A stretch of 16,738 bases of DNA, taken from assembly GCA_050288705.1 (NCBI GenBank), contig JBNKEI010000074.1, positions 1 to 16,738 on the forward strand. The letters are read 5' to 3'. Under the pieces are notes generated by a model that did no database searches, was not told where the DNA came from, and saw only the letters and a program-made list of their open reading frames with translations. This DNA is from JBNKEI01 sp050288705. GTDB lineage: Bacteria > Myxococcota > Myxococcia > Myxococcales > UBA5297. The position numbers and the translations under genes are program-made. Every line of letters starts with the position of its first letter. Position 1 is the first letter of the stretch. This document shows, piece after piece, positions 1-7,632 of the stretch.

Positions 1-686
1 TTAGCAGCGTGTTTGCGAAAGGTGACTAGAGGCTTAGGAAAATAACCAAACAACGGTCGTTTTTGCGCACAATGCAGAAAAACCATCAAATCGGGACCAG
101 CGCCATGTTGTTGGCATTGTAATGGCCCAAAACAGGGAAGGGTGCGTGAAAGCGCATCTATTAAGTCCTCAGTTCTGCACAATGAACCACAAGGAGAAAT
201 TGGCACCGAATAATCAACCAAGGAAAGATTACCTTTGAGAATCTGCGGAGAATCAAGCAAATACTCTTTTCCCGTGTCCTTAAAAAACTCCAAAACCGAA
301 CTGGTTCCAGTGTTACTGTCGAGAACACGAGCGCAGGGTAGGGCTATTCCCACCTGATGGTCGCTAACCACAGGCAGAAGCTGCTCAATTAACGAAGGGG
401 CGAGCACATCGTCAGAAAACAACAAACAGGAATACGGCGATCGAGCCTGCTGCAAACCTCTAGTCCAGTTGTTGACTGGGCCATCGTTGCAAGGCGATGT
501 TACTAGCCTGATTCGTTTATCTTTTTCGGTATGTGATTGAACAATACACACAGTTCGGTCGGTACTAGCGTTGTCGGAAACTACTATCTCGATGTCGGAA
601 AAGGTCTGCGAAGTGGCACTTTGAAGGGCCTGAGTGATATGTTGTTCTGAATTGTAGGTGGGAATTACAATAGCTACTCTTGGCAT
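1..686 (-). CDS. Family 2 glycosyltransferase, partial (C-terminus beyond left edge)
   Basis: The reverse strand is open from an ATG at 686-684 to the window edge, about 228 residues. The protein begins MPRVAIVIPTYNSEQHI, the usual first strand and nucleotide-binding turn of a GT-A fold family 2 enzyme. VSDNASTD follows near residues 37-43 and an SDD metal-binding triad near 91-93 (DXD equivalent). Enzymes of this family move a sugar from a nucleotide donor to a lipid-linked or polymer acceptor on the cytoplasmic side. The location next to polysaccharide genes suggests a role in the same or a neighbouring glycan cluster, but donor and acceptor cannot be read from the sequence. No strong Shine-Dalgarno is visible upstream of the ATG. 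The end is missing only because the window stops there. Confidence 0.9.
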   Translation of the reverse strand, partial: MPRVAIVIPTYNSEQHITQALQSATSQTFSDIEIVVSDNASTDRTVCIVQSHTEKDKRIRLVTSPCNDGPVNNWTRGLQQARSPYSCLLFSDDVLAPSLIEQLLPVVSDHQVGIALPCARVLDSNTGTSSVLEFFKDTGKEYLLDSPQILKGNLSLVDYSVPISPCGSLCRTEDLIDALSRTLPCFGPLQCQQHGAGPDLMVFLHCAQKRPLFGYFPKPLVTFRKHAA

Positions 687-798
687 GATTAGAGCCAGTT
701 CGGTAAGATGAACAGCCAGACTAACTATATACTCGTCGATAGAGCAAATTTTGTGACTCTGCTTCTACCGCAGTCGACTCAGAAAGGCGCTAGTTGTT
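687..798. other. Divergent intergenic spacer
   Basis: This short gap separates the leftward glycosyltransferase from the rightward DUF4160 gene and must carry both promoters if they are transcribed separately. I could not pick out a convincing -10/-35 pair, operator or terminator. Confidence 0.4.
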
Positions 799-1070
799 AT
801 GCCAACGATTTCGATGTTTTATGATATACTTATAAGATGTTTTTCTACGACACGGATAAACATAACGTGCCTCATATTCATGCCGAGTATCAAGGTCAAG
901 TAGCCGTCTATTCGATTCTCGATGGAAAGGTTTTGGTGGGTGAGCTTAACCCGAAAAAACACAAATTAGTCGTTGCGTGGATTGAAATACATCAAGACGA
1001 TCTGATTGCAGATTGGCAGTTAGCTGTTAATGGTAAAAAACCATTCCCGATTCGAGGGCTAGACCAATGA
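799..1070 (+). pseudogene. DUF4160 family protein, N-terminus out of frame
   Basis: The open frame from ATG 837 encodes 77 residues (PHIHAEYQGQ, AWIEIH, PFPIRGL) that match the DUF4160 family, small proteins of unknown biochemical role often encoded beside a DUF2442 gene and sometimes proposed as toxin-antitoxin-like pairs. The expected family N-terminus is also present, but in another frame: ATG 799 gives MPTISMFYDILIR, then the frame breaks at about 835-837, exactly where the family continues with M-[FY]-F. One missing base in the run ATAAG/ATG explains this. ATG 837 has no recognisable Shine-Dalgarno, whereas ATG 799 has AAAGG 12 bases upstream. The gene may therefore be inactive, or only the shorter form may be made. 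The stop overlaps the next start as ATGA. Confidence 0.75.
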
Positions 1071-1318
1071 ATATCGCGGAAATTATTCCACAAGACAACT
1101 ATATTTTGTACGTTAGGTCTGAAGATGGAAAGGCAGGTTTGTTTGACGTAAAACCATACCTTGAATCTGAAGTATTCATGCCTTTGAAGAATAGAAGTGA
1201 GTTTGAGCAAATTCACAATGGAAGGTTTTTTGTTGAATGGAACTGCGGGGCTGACTTATCTGCACACCATTCAGGCTCGCTGGACAATTATTTAGGCGAG
1301 AGCCTCAATTGTAAGTAG
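1067..1318 (+). CDS. DUF2442 family protein, C-terminus probably frameshifted
   Basis: This 83-residue frame starts in a 4-base ATGA overlap with the DUF4160 gene, so the two are translationally coupled partners. Residues 1 to about 65 (FDVKPYL, then VEWNCGADLSA) fit DUF2442, a small family of unknown function that usually ends shortly after a GADL[SD] motif. In this frame the tail HHSGSLDNYLGESLNCK does not look like the family. In the frame beginning ACC at 1266 the sequence reads TIQARWTII and stops at 1293-1295, which does resemble a family C-terminus. A small indel near 1263-1266 is therefore likely. The product may still fold, because only the last residues change. The function of the pair is not established; antitoxin-like roles are speculation. 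Confidence 0.7.
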   Translation: MNIAEIIPQDNYILYVRSEDGKAGLFDVKPYLESEVFMPLKNRSEFEQIHNGRFFVEWNCGADLSAHHSGSLDNYLGESLNCK

Positions 1319-1691
1319 ATAAAATGCGTTTACAGAAACGTATCGGCTTAATGAATTCCGACAAGCTCGGCCTTTCGGCTTTATCGGCCCGACGCACGAT
1401 TTGGCTTAAAATAACCTTGAACGCCTTTTCGTCGTCGTCGCGAGAAGACTGGCCAACTTCGACATTGAAGTAATTAGCTCGATATCGCCCTTGGGAATTA
1501 AGATGATTTACGAACGCAGTGAGACAGGTGGTTTTCCCAGTCTGCCTGGGGGCATGAAGCGCAAAGTATTTCGCCTGGTCCACAAGCTGATGGAGCTGCT
1601 CCATAATGTCGAGCCGAGACAGCGGGTCAACGCAATAGTGGATTGATGGCTCGACCGGGTTGGCGGTGTTAAAAAATCGTGGTATGGGCAT
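1305..1691 (-). pseudogene. AAA-type ATPase, 3'-truncated fragment
   Basis: The 128-residue frame starts with MPIPRFFNTANPVEP and carries a P-loop APRQTGKTT at residues 47-55, then NYFNVEVGQSSRDD. This is the N-terminal part of a family of stand-alone AAA-like ATPases ('ATP-binding protein', NTAGPV-type), which normally run to roughly 400-500 residues with Walker B and sensor motifs further on. Those parts are missing: after about residue 105 the sequence loses resemblance and stops at 1305, inside the end of the DUF2442 gene on the other strand. It lies 18 bases downstream of the Uma2 gene. A deletion or recombination at this point probably joined it to the DUF4160/DUF2442 module. It is unlikely to be an active ATPase. 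Confidence 0.75.
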
Positions 1692-1709
1692 AGCTAATTG
1701 CTAGCTAAC

Positions 1710-2492
1710 CTATCTTGTCGGCGGGTCTAGTTGAAGAAGTTTTTCTTCCAATTCCCGAATTCGTTTTTCTGCCGCAAGCGCTCGTTCTGCTGCAGTAGGA
1801 ACAAGCTGCTCACCGGCTTCATCAAAGCATGGACGCAAGCGAGCAACGGTACCTTCTTGGTGAACACTAAGCCAAACATTTAGCTCCACGCTGTATACGG
1901 GACCATGGCCCGAATAAACCCGTACAAAAAAGCCGTCTTCCCCGCGTCGATACATGGTCAAAGGCGTACGCAACTGGTTATTGGTTGCCGACCTGGCAGC
2001 ATCGGGGTCAAAAATCACTAATTCGCTGCATCCAAGATGCGAATACTTCGGTGGTGCTTCTTCGTAATCTTTTTTCCAGTCGCTGGACACAATTTCCAAA
2101 GCCCAGCGGGGAGGGTGATGACCTGGCAACCAGGTTTGCCAGCTAGCAGGCCGGGGTGGCGGTGGCGGATTGTCTATTAAGTATACATCAGGAGAAATGC
2201 GAACTAGCGGCTCACTAGGTACCCAAGAGAAATAGTTATCTGCGCCAAAAACTACATTCTCCCAGCCGCGCAACCGCGCTAGTTCCTCAAGTGCGGAAAT
2301 AAGGGTGCGGATAATCACCCCCTGCTCAAACCCCTCGACCATATCATCCTCATCGAGGTACCAGCGCGACCAGTCAACATCGGTCGCTATTTCCTCGGAT
2401 AAACCCCCAGACAAAACTGCTCCTCGCGGTGCTCTTTTCGCTCTCTTTTCGGTAGGGGCAGATTTGGAGTTAGGTGTTATTTGCGGGCTCAT
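1710..2492 (-). CDS. Uma2 family (DUF820) putative restriction-like endonuclease
   Basis: This 260-residue protein has the Uma2/DUF820 core, a PD-(D/E)XK nuclease fold: PDVYLIDNP with Asp near 102, ALEIVSSDWKKD with Glu near 133, then PPKYSHLGCSELVIFDPDA with Lys near 149. These correspond to the acidic and lysine residues of the nuclease active site. A proline stretch (109-114) follows the first motif, and the C-terminus after residue 230 is a charged, probably coiled-coil tail (ALAAEKRIRELEEKLLQL), common in this family. Uma2 proteins are abundant in cyanobacteria and some gammaproteobacteria; their cellular role is not settled. The start is an ATG with a weak GAGTG upstream. It precedes the ATPase fragment on the same strand. 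Confidence 0.85.
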   Translation of the reverse strand: MSPQITPNSKSAPTEKRAKRAPRGAVLSGGLSEEIATDVDWSRWYLDEDDMVEGFEQGVIIRTLISALEELARLRGWENVVFGADNYFSWVPSEPLVRISPDVYLIDNPPPPPRPASWQTWLPGHHPPRWALEIVSSDWKKDYEEAPPKYSHLGCSELVIFDPDAARSATNNQLRTPLTMYRRGEDGFFVRVYSGHGPVYSVELNVWLSVHQEGTVARLRPCFDEAGEQLVPTAAERALAAEKRIRELEEKLLQLDPPTR

Positions 2493-2586
2493 AGTTCTAG
2501 GTTAACACTCCTAGTTAAGCTGCTCCAAGATTGTATGCGTGGGTAGTGAGGGCTAATTCAAGACATGATTATACGCACAGTAGATC

Positions 2587-2607
2587 CCCTCTCCCTCTGG
2601 GAGAGGG
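2587..2607. repeat. REP-like GC-rich palindrome (intergenic repeat)
   Basis: CCCTCTCCC at 2587-2595 and GGGAGAGGG at 2599-2607 form a perfect 9-bp stem with a TCT loop, followed by TTAGGGTGAGGGC and a short T run. From memory, this wording (CCCTCTCCC...GGGAGAGGGTTAGGGTGAGGG) is widely dispersed in intergenic regions of many proteobacterial genomes. Here it lies just after the wbpM-like gene and before the Uma2 gene, so the hairpin could also act as a transcription terminator or mRNA stabiliser. The G-rich stretch at 2628-2648 may belong to the same unit. Confidence 0.7.
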
Positions 2608-2653
2608 TTAGGGTGAGGGCTTTTTGGCAAAGGGGGGCCGGGGGGATTTTCCT

Positions 2654-4657
2654 TTAAGAAGCCAACGGCCCATTCAATCTCGGTGTAATAGGAACCAATG
2701 AAGGTACCGAAATAGGTTCATTAACCGAAATAGGCTCATTAGACGACGCAGCCGCCCGCAAAGCTTTGGAAACTTGTCCGCCGGTACTATGAAAGCTTGG
2801 TACTATTGACTTAAGCTCGGCCATAATCGCATCGCGGTCTCCGAACAAAGCGGCTTGTTCCAAGCTAACCAGCTTGCTAGCAAGATCGCTGGGAGGAGAG
2901 GGGCTTATGGCCACCATTATGCGGTTTCTGACTTGCCGGGTGTCCTCTTCCTCTTCGGTGAGCAGCTCCTCGGTCATTTTCTCGCCCGGTCGCAGCCCCA
3001 CAAAAGAAATGGGAATGTCTTTGCCAGGCACCATGCCCGCCATAGTGATCATGTTAGAAGCCAAATCGACAATCTTTATAGGTTCACCCATATCCAGCAA
3101 ACACAAGTCACCGTGATTACCCAGGCCAGCTAGTAACACCAGTCCCACCGCCTCGGGAATGGTCATGAAATAACGCCGGCAATCAGGATGAGTAACCGTC
3201 ACCGGCCCACCACGCTGTATCTGCTGCTTGAAAAGAGGCACCACGCTACCAGCCGAGCCCAACACATTGCCAAAACGCACTGCCGTGAATCGAGTTCTCG
3301 ATTTTCGTGCCAAGTCGCGCACCGCTAGCTCGGCAACTCTTTTAGATGCACCCATAACCGAGCTGGGCCGGACTGCTTTATCAGTAGAGATAAGTACAAA
3401 ATTATTAGCCCCACAGACATCGGCCATCCGCGCGACATTGAGCGTACCGAATACATTGTTCTTGATTGCTTCACCCGGCGCATCTTCCATCAAAGGGACG
3501 TGCTTGTGGGCAGCAGCGTGAAACACATAGTTAGGTTTGTACTCTGTGCCCAATTGCTTAAGCCGAGCAAAATCACGAATATCCGCCACCGCCGCCCGGA
3601 TATCCACATTAGGGTGTAACTCGCGAAGCCGCAGCAGCAAGAAGTACAGCTCGTTTTCGTTCATGTCTACCAGCACCAAGCGTTTGGGCAGATGACTAGC
3701 AACTTGGCGGGCGATTTCGCTACCAATCGAGCCGCCTGCTCCGGTAACCAAAACATGCTTTCCTTGGATTACCGAGCGGATTTCCATGGGATCGAAAGAA
3801 ATGGGATCGCGAGGGAGGAGATCCTCGGGGCTGAGTTCGTGAAGCATGGCCGCGGTGATTTTTTTGTTTAGGGTAGTGAACGATGCTGGAATGATTTTGA
3901 AAGACACGTTGCTTTGCGAACATAGATCCAATATTTCCCGAACCCGAGCAGCCGGTAGTCGAGGTATAGCAATCAGAACGCTGGTTACCTTGTGCCTGGC
4001 AATGATTTCCGGCAGCCTAGCAATTTTCCCAAGAACTGGCTTACCGCCAATGCTTGCGCCTTGTTTGCGAACATCGTCGTCGATGAAGCCAACGATGTGA
4101 TAGGAATGATCTTCCGAACGCTCTAAGTCTCGGAGCAGAATGTCTCCCGCATTGCCAGCGCCTACAATGAGCGTGCGCTGAGTACTATGGTTTTGGGCGC
4201 GGGATCTGTTGACGTGCCAACGGTTGTGTATGCGAGGGTAGAAACGGTAGGCCGCCATCACTGCGGTGGTGAGGAAGAATTCCAGAACGATTACTGAACG
4301 GGGCAACATGGTCGAGCGAAAGAAGAAGAAGAGCACAACGAAGATACTTGTACCAACGGCGTTAATCATTATGAGACGCAATGCTTCATGTAGCCCGGCC
4401 ATCCGAAACGACCAGCGTTGAAGGCCCGCTGCGGACGATAGGGTTGTTCGGATTACTATCAGTACTGGTGCAGAGTAGAGTAGGCTAGCGAGGTATACAG
4501 ATGGGATGGTGGCAAAATCGAAGCGCAAAACTAGAGCTGAATAGAGCGCAGTGACCACTATCAGAGCATCGCAGAATAATAGAAAAATGCTGCGCATTAA
4601 AGGCCCCATATGCAGAGGTTTCAAAAAATTTCGCAAATGTCGGGCGATGTATAGCAT
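2654..4657 (-). CDS. wbpM: Membrane nucleotide-sugar 4,6-dehydratase, WbpM/PglF/CapD type
   Basis: The likely start is the ATG at 4657-4655, preceded by GGGGAGAAGG at good spacing. A TTG 17 codons upstream (4708) keeps the frame open but is less likely. This gives 667 residues, close to WbpM (665). Four membrane helices lie at about 22-45, 55-75, 95-115 and 120-138, then a first Rossmann-like domain (VGAGNAGDILLRDL near 165-178, GFIDDD 190-195), then the catalytic extended-SDR domain with TGAGGSIG at 305-312, STDKAV 424-429 and MGASK 435-439. Met in place of the usual SDR Tyr is the signature of this dehydratase family. It would convert UDP-GlcNAc to the UDP-4-keto-6-deoxy sugar that the pglE- and pglD-like products then modify. 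It diverges from pglC. The C-terminus carries a tandem NEPISV NEPISV. Confidence 0.92.
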   Translation of the reverse strand: MLYIARHLRNFLKPLHMGPLMRSIFLLFCDALIVVTALYSALVLRFDFATIPSVYLASLLYSAPVLIVIRTTLSSAAGLQRWSFRMAGLHEALRLIMINAVGTSIFVVLFFFFRSTMLPRSVIVLEFFLTTAVMAAYRFYPRIHNRWHVNRSRAQNHSTQRTLIVGAGNAGDILLRDLERSEDHSYHIVGFIDDDVRKQGASIGGKPVLGKIARLPEIIARHKVTSVLIAIPRLPAARVREILDLCSQSNVSFKIIPASFTTLNKKITAAMLHELSPEDLLPRDPISFDPMEIRSVIQGKHVLVTGAGGSIGSEIARQVASHLPKRLVLVDMNENELYFLLLRLRELHPNVDIRAAVADIRDFARLKQLGTEYKPNYVFHAAAHKHVPLMEDAPGEAIKNNVFGTLNVARMADVCGANNFVLISTDKAVRPSSVMGASKRVAELAVRDLARKSRTRFTAVRFGNVLGSAGSVVPLFKQQIQRGGPVTVTHPDCRRYFMTIPEAVGLVLLAGLGNHGDLCLLDMGEPIKIVDLASNMITMAGMVPGKDIPISFVGLRPGEKMTEELLTEEEEDTRQVRNRIMVAISPSPPSDLASKLVSLEQAALFGDRDAIMAELKSIVPSFHSTGGQVSKALRAAASSNEPISVNEPISVPSLVPITPRLNGPLAS
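2706..2741. repeat. 18-bp tandem duplication inside the wbpM-like gene
   Basis: Two adjacent 18-base units (2706-2723 and 2724-2741) differ at one position and encode NEPISV twice (residues 640-651 of the dehydratase), in its poorly conserved C-terminal tail. Being a multiple of three, it leaves the frame open. It probably arose by slipped-strand duplication. Confidence 0.85.
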
Positions 4658-5000
4658 GCAAACCTTCTCCCCTGCTGGTTTGTGAATGAAATTACCGTTT
4701 GTCCTCAATACAATCCGACGAACGTGAGGAGGCTTACTCTAACTAACTCTTATTAGCGAATTCAAGTTCTCTTGTATGTAAGGCTTGGAGCATGGAAAGG
4801 TAGTCTATTCAACCTAAAACCATACCGACTCCGAAAGTATCAATGCCGGAATCTGGTACAAATTGTTCGAGCATCCATAATGCGTGTTTTCTCCGCATTG
4901 TATGATAGTCAATCTGTTGAAGTTTTTTTGTACAAAAACCACTTCTGATGAGGTAGTACGCGATTGCGCTGAAATGCGCAATATAGCAAGAGGCTTGCGG
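4658..5000. promoter_or_regulatory. Divergent promoter region between wbpM-like and pglC-like genes
   Basis: About 340 bases hold the 5' regions of the two divergent operons. No JUMPstart/ops element (GGCGGTAGC type) is visible and I could not assign a -10/-35 pair with confidence. The most notable structure is the palindrome at 4919-4945. The pglC frame stays open leftwards to a GTG at 4884, but those residues are not family-like, and a better start lies at 5001. Confidence 0.45.
4919..4945. promoter_or_regulatory. Imperfect palindrome upstream of pglC-like gene, possible operator
   Basis: A perfect 14-bp palindrome TTTTTGTACAAAAA (4925-4938) is flanked by GAAGT (4919-4923) and its complement ACTTC (4941-4945), with a one-by-two mismatch between the arms. 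It ends 55 bases before the chosen pglC start. The symmetry suits a dimeric regulator, but no regulator is identified and an AT-rich palindrome can arise by chance. Confidence 0.35.
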
Positions 5001-5636
5001 ATGAAGGTGTCAACCTACGAACTACTGAAGCGCGCGTTAGATGTTACTGTCGCAGGTGCAGGACTAGTCGCTACTGCTCCTATTATGTCAGTAGCCGCTG
5101 TCGGCGTAGCTTTTACCATGGGATTGCCGCTTTTTTTCAGGCAGGAACGGCCAGGGAAAGGCGGCCACACTTTTCGGCTAGTCAAATTCCGTACAATGCG
5201 CCATCCAAGAGTAACCGAGACTGTGCCAGAAGCCGACCAAGTGCGTCTGACGAGCGTGGGTAAGGTTTTGCGTTCATTGAGTATTGATGAGCTTCCTTCT
5301 CTCTGGAATGTTTTGAAAGGGGACATGAGCATGGTTGGACCTCGTCCTCTTCTTGTTCAATACCTTGGTCGCTACTCTTCTCGCCATGCCAGAAGGCACG
5401 AGGTAAAGCCAGGAATAACCGGGTGGGCGCAGGTTAATGGGCGGAACTCGTTGTCATGGGATGAAAAATTTGAACTCGACGTCTGGTATGTGGATAATCG
5501 CTCGCTATCGCTTGACCTAAAAATTTTGCTCAAAACTTTCGCAAAGGTTCTTGCCCGAGAGGGAATAGGCCAAAAAGGGCACGCAACAATGCCGGAGTTC
5601 ATGGGTAGCGGGGTAGCTGACAAGAATGCCGATTAA
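5001..5636 (+). CDS. pglC: Initiating undecaprenyl-phosphate phosphoglycosyltransferase, PglC-like
   Basis: ATG 5001 has AAGAGG seven bases upstream and gives 211 residues, the size of the minimal monotopic phosphoglycosyltransferases such as PglC. GTG 4884 and ATG 4902 are in frame but add non-conserved sequence. One hydrophobic re-entrant helix with a proline lies at about 11-42. FFRQERPGK is at 45-53, KFRTM at 62-66, the catalytic Asp-Glu pair in SIDELP at 96-97, MVGPRP at 111-116 and PGITGWAQVNGR at 137-148. The enzyme transfers a sugar phosphate (here presumably diNAcBac-1-phosphate) from UDP-sugar to undecaprenyl phosphate at the inner face of the membrane, the first committed step of the glycan. 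The next gene starts 9 bases after its stop, so it heads the pglC-D-E operon. Confidence 0.93.
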   Translation: MKVSTYELLKRALDVTVAGAGLVATAPIMSVAAVGVAFTMGLPLFFRQERPGKGGHTFRLVKFRTMRHPRVTETVPEADQVRLTSVGKVLRSLSIDELPSLWNVLKGDMSMVGPRPLLVQYLGRYSSRHARRHEVKPGITGWAQVNGRNSLSWDEKFELDVWYVDNRSLSLDLKILLKTFAKVLAREGIGQKGHATMPEFMGSGVADKNAD

Positions 5637-5645
5637 GATGGCGTC

Positions 5646-6314
5646 ATGAAGATTAAAAGAATAGTTATTTTAGGGGCGGGCGGGCAAGCGCGAGAATCGC
5701 GGTGGGCTATCCAGGCTATCAATGCTGTTTCGCCGACCTATGAAATTCTTGGTTACGTAGTGTCTGACCTCGCATGCCTTGGTCGGCGAGACAGTCAGGA
5801 GTTGGTCTTGGGGGACTATCAATGGTTGAGAGCGCATCGAAGCGATATTGACGCATTGACGCTTGGTATTGGAACACCTGCGGCTCGCCTAAAAGTGGCT
5901 GCTGAGCTTGAACCAGAATTTCCGCCAGAGTTTTGGCCTGCGATCATCCACCCGTCGGCCGTTTTTGACCAGGAAACTTGCGTGATCAGTCACGGCGCGT
6001 TCTTGAGTGCGGGCGTGGTGGCGACTGTAGGGGTAAGGTTCGAGCCATACGCCATGGCCAATTTTGGTTGTACTATTGGACACGAAGCGCAACTCGGTAG
6101 AGGGGTGGTAGTTAATCCGGGAGCCAATATTTCTGGCGGCGTAACACTCGGAGCGGGCGTTCTCGTAGGTACGGGCGCGCAAGTCTTGCAGTACCTTAAT
6201 GTTGGAATCGGGGCAACCATAGGTGCGGGTGCGGTAGTGACCAAAGATGTTTCCGCGGGGGCGACAGTGGTAGGAGTTCCTGCGCGACCGAATGTCCAGT
6301 ATGAACAGCGCTAA
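5646..6314 (+). CDS. pglD: Sugar N-acetyltransferase, PglD/NeuD family
   Basis: This 222-residue protein has an N-terminal PglD_N nucleotide-binding domain (VILGAGGQARE at 7-17, WAIQAIN 20-26) and a C-terminal left-handed beta-helix of hexapeptide repeats from about 100 onward. IGHEAQ places a candidate catalytic His at 146, and the family end VVGVPAR lies at 208-214. PglD acetylates the 4-amino group of UDP-4-amino-4,6-dideoxy-GlcNAc using acetyl-CoA, giving UDP-N,N'-diacetylbacillosamine. Its position directly between pglC- and pglE-like genes supports that substrate rather than the sialic-acid-type substrate of NeuD. The spacing to pglC is tight, so co-transcription is likely. The exact acyl group is inferred. 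Confidence 0.9.
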   Translation: MKIKRIVILGAGGQARESRWAIQAINAVSPTYEILGYVVSDLACLGRRDSQELVLGDYQWLRAHRSDIDALTLGIGTPAARLKVAAELEPEFPPEFWPAIIHPSAVFDQETCVISHGAFLSAGVVATVGVRFEPYAMANFGCTIGHEAQLGRGVVVNPGANISGGVTLGAGVLVGTGAQVLQYLNVGIGATIGAGAVVTKDVSAGATVVGVPARPNVQYEQR

Positions 6315-6385
6315 TATGGTAGAAACCGAGAGGTCTATCTGTCTGTATTTCATGAATATACTGAATAGGCCCTGGAGCCTTTGAG

Positions 6386-7531
6386 ATGACAACGAAATCG
6401 AGCGACATGAAACGAATTTATCTTTCGCCTCCGCATACAGGGAAACACGAGCGCGATTTTCTACTAGATGCCTACGATTCCAACTGGATTGCGCCCTTAG
6501 GACCAAACGTTGATGCGTTCGAACGAGAGCTTGCTGCCAAAGTTGGCGTGTCCCACGCGGCTGCACTTTCTAGTGGAACTGCTGCACTTCACCTAGCGCT
6601 GATAATTCTTGGAGTGAAAAAAAATGACGAGGTCATTGTTTCCAGTTTGACTTTTTCCGCTAGCGCGAATCCAGTTACTTACCTGGGCGCGCAGCCAGTA
6701 TTTATCGACAGCGACCGGTCCACCTGGAACATGGACCCCGGATTACTTGAAGAAGAACTTCATGAATGTAACCGTCGTGGTCGCCTGCCCAAGGCGGTAA
6801 TCGTTGTGGACTTGTACGGTCAGTGTGCGGATTACGAGCCTATATTGCATGCCTGCGCACGTTACGATATTCCAGTAATCGAGGATGCGGCGGAAGCTTT
6901 AGGGGCGACCTACAAAAATCGCTGGGCAGGTTCGCTTGGTCACATGGGGGTTTTCTCTTTTAATGGGAACAAAATAATCACCACGAGCGGCGGGGGGATG
7001 CTGGTTTCCGAAAAAAAAGAATGGGTCGAGAAAGCTCGGTTTTTGGCTACCCAGGCGCGTGATAACGCCCCACACTATCAGCACTCGCAAATTGGTTATA
7101 ACTACCGAATGAGCAACCTTCTTGCTGCGGTAGGGCGAGGTCAATTGCTTAGCTTGGACGAACGGGTGGAGCAGCGGCGTTTCAACAATTCTTTCTATCG
7201 TCAGAAGCTTGAACATGTTGATGGCATTACTTTTCTTCCCGAGGCCCCGTATGGGCGCTCGAATTGTTGGTTGACTTGCATAGTTATTGACCCGGCCCTT
7301 TTCGGTGCGACACGAGAGGCGGTTCGTTTGCACTTAGAAAGTCTCAATATCGAAACTCGGCCAGTTTGGAAGCCCATGCATCTTCAGCCTGTTTTTCAGG
7401 CATGTAGAATGCGAGGGGGCGCTGTAGCGCAGGGAATTTTTGATAATGGCCTGTGTCTTCCCAGTGGGAGCAGCATGACTGATGAGGAGCGTAGGAGAGT
7501 AGTCGAGGGCATTTTTTCAGTGCCTCGATAG
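6386..7531 (+). CDS. pglE: PLP-dependent nucleotide-sugar aminotransferase, PglE-like (DegT/DnrJ/EryC1/StrS)
   Basis: ATG 6386 has GGAG eight bases upstream and yields 381 residues, normal for DegT/DnrJ/EryC1/StrS enzymes. Seen are SSGTAALHLAL at 62-72, the PLP-contacting EDAAEALGA at 166-174 and the Schiff-base lysine in SFNGNK at 196, followed by the glycine-rich TTSGGGM. The enzyme moves an amino group from glutamate to C4 of the 4-keto-6-deoxy UDP sugar made by the WbpM/PglF dehydratase, supplying the amine acetylated by the PglD-like enzyme. An internal ATG at residue 8 (6407) is a possible alternative start. It belongs to the same rightward operon as pglC and pglD, after a 71-base gap. 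Confidence 0.93.
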   Translation: MTTKSSDMKRIYLSPPHTGKHERDFLLDAYDSNWIAPLGPNVDAFERELAAKVGVSHAAALSSGTAALHLALIILGVKKNDEVIVSSLTFSASANPVTYLGAQPVFIDSDRSTWNMDPGLLEEELHECNRRGRLPKAVIVVDLYGQCADYEPILHACARYDIPVIEDAAEALGATYKNRWAGSLGHMGVFSFNGNKIITTSGGGMLVSEKKEWVEKARFLATQARDNAPHYQHSQIGYNYRMSNLLAAVGRGQLLSLDERVEQRRFNNSFYRQKLEHVDGITFLPEAPYGRSNCWLTCIVIDPALFGATREAVRLHLESLNIETRPVWKPMHLQPVFQACRMRGGAVAQGIFDNGLCLPSGSSMTDEERRRVVEGIFSVPR

Positions 7532-7632
7532 TCGAAGAAATTGTTGGTATTCTACCAAATTGTCTTGGCGCTGTTTGTATCAGAAGTAAGTCAGAAGAAA
7601 GAGTAGCCATATATAAAACGGAAGGTGTTGGT

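Noticed and set aside
4658..4708. TTG start for the WbpM-like protein at 4708
   Set aside because: ATG 4657 has a strong purine-rich ribosome binding site and gives the usual family length; the extra 17 residues are not family-like.
5600..5625. GGTAGC repeats resembling the ops/JUMPstart element
   Set aside because: They lie inside the pglC coding end, do not match the GGCGGTAGC consensus, and are not in a leader region.
7544..7558. Hairpin TTGGTA/TACCAA after pglE as a terminator
   Set aside because: Only six pairs and no T run follows; the next gene is probably co-transcribed.
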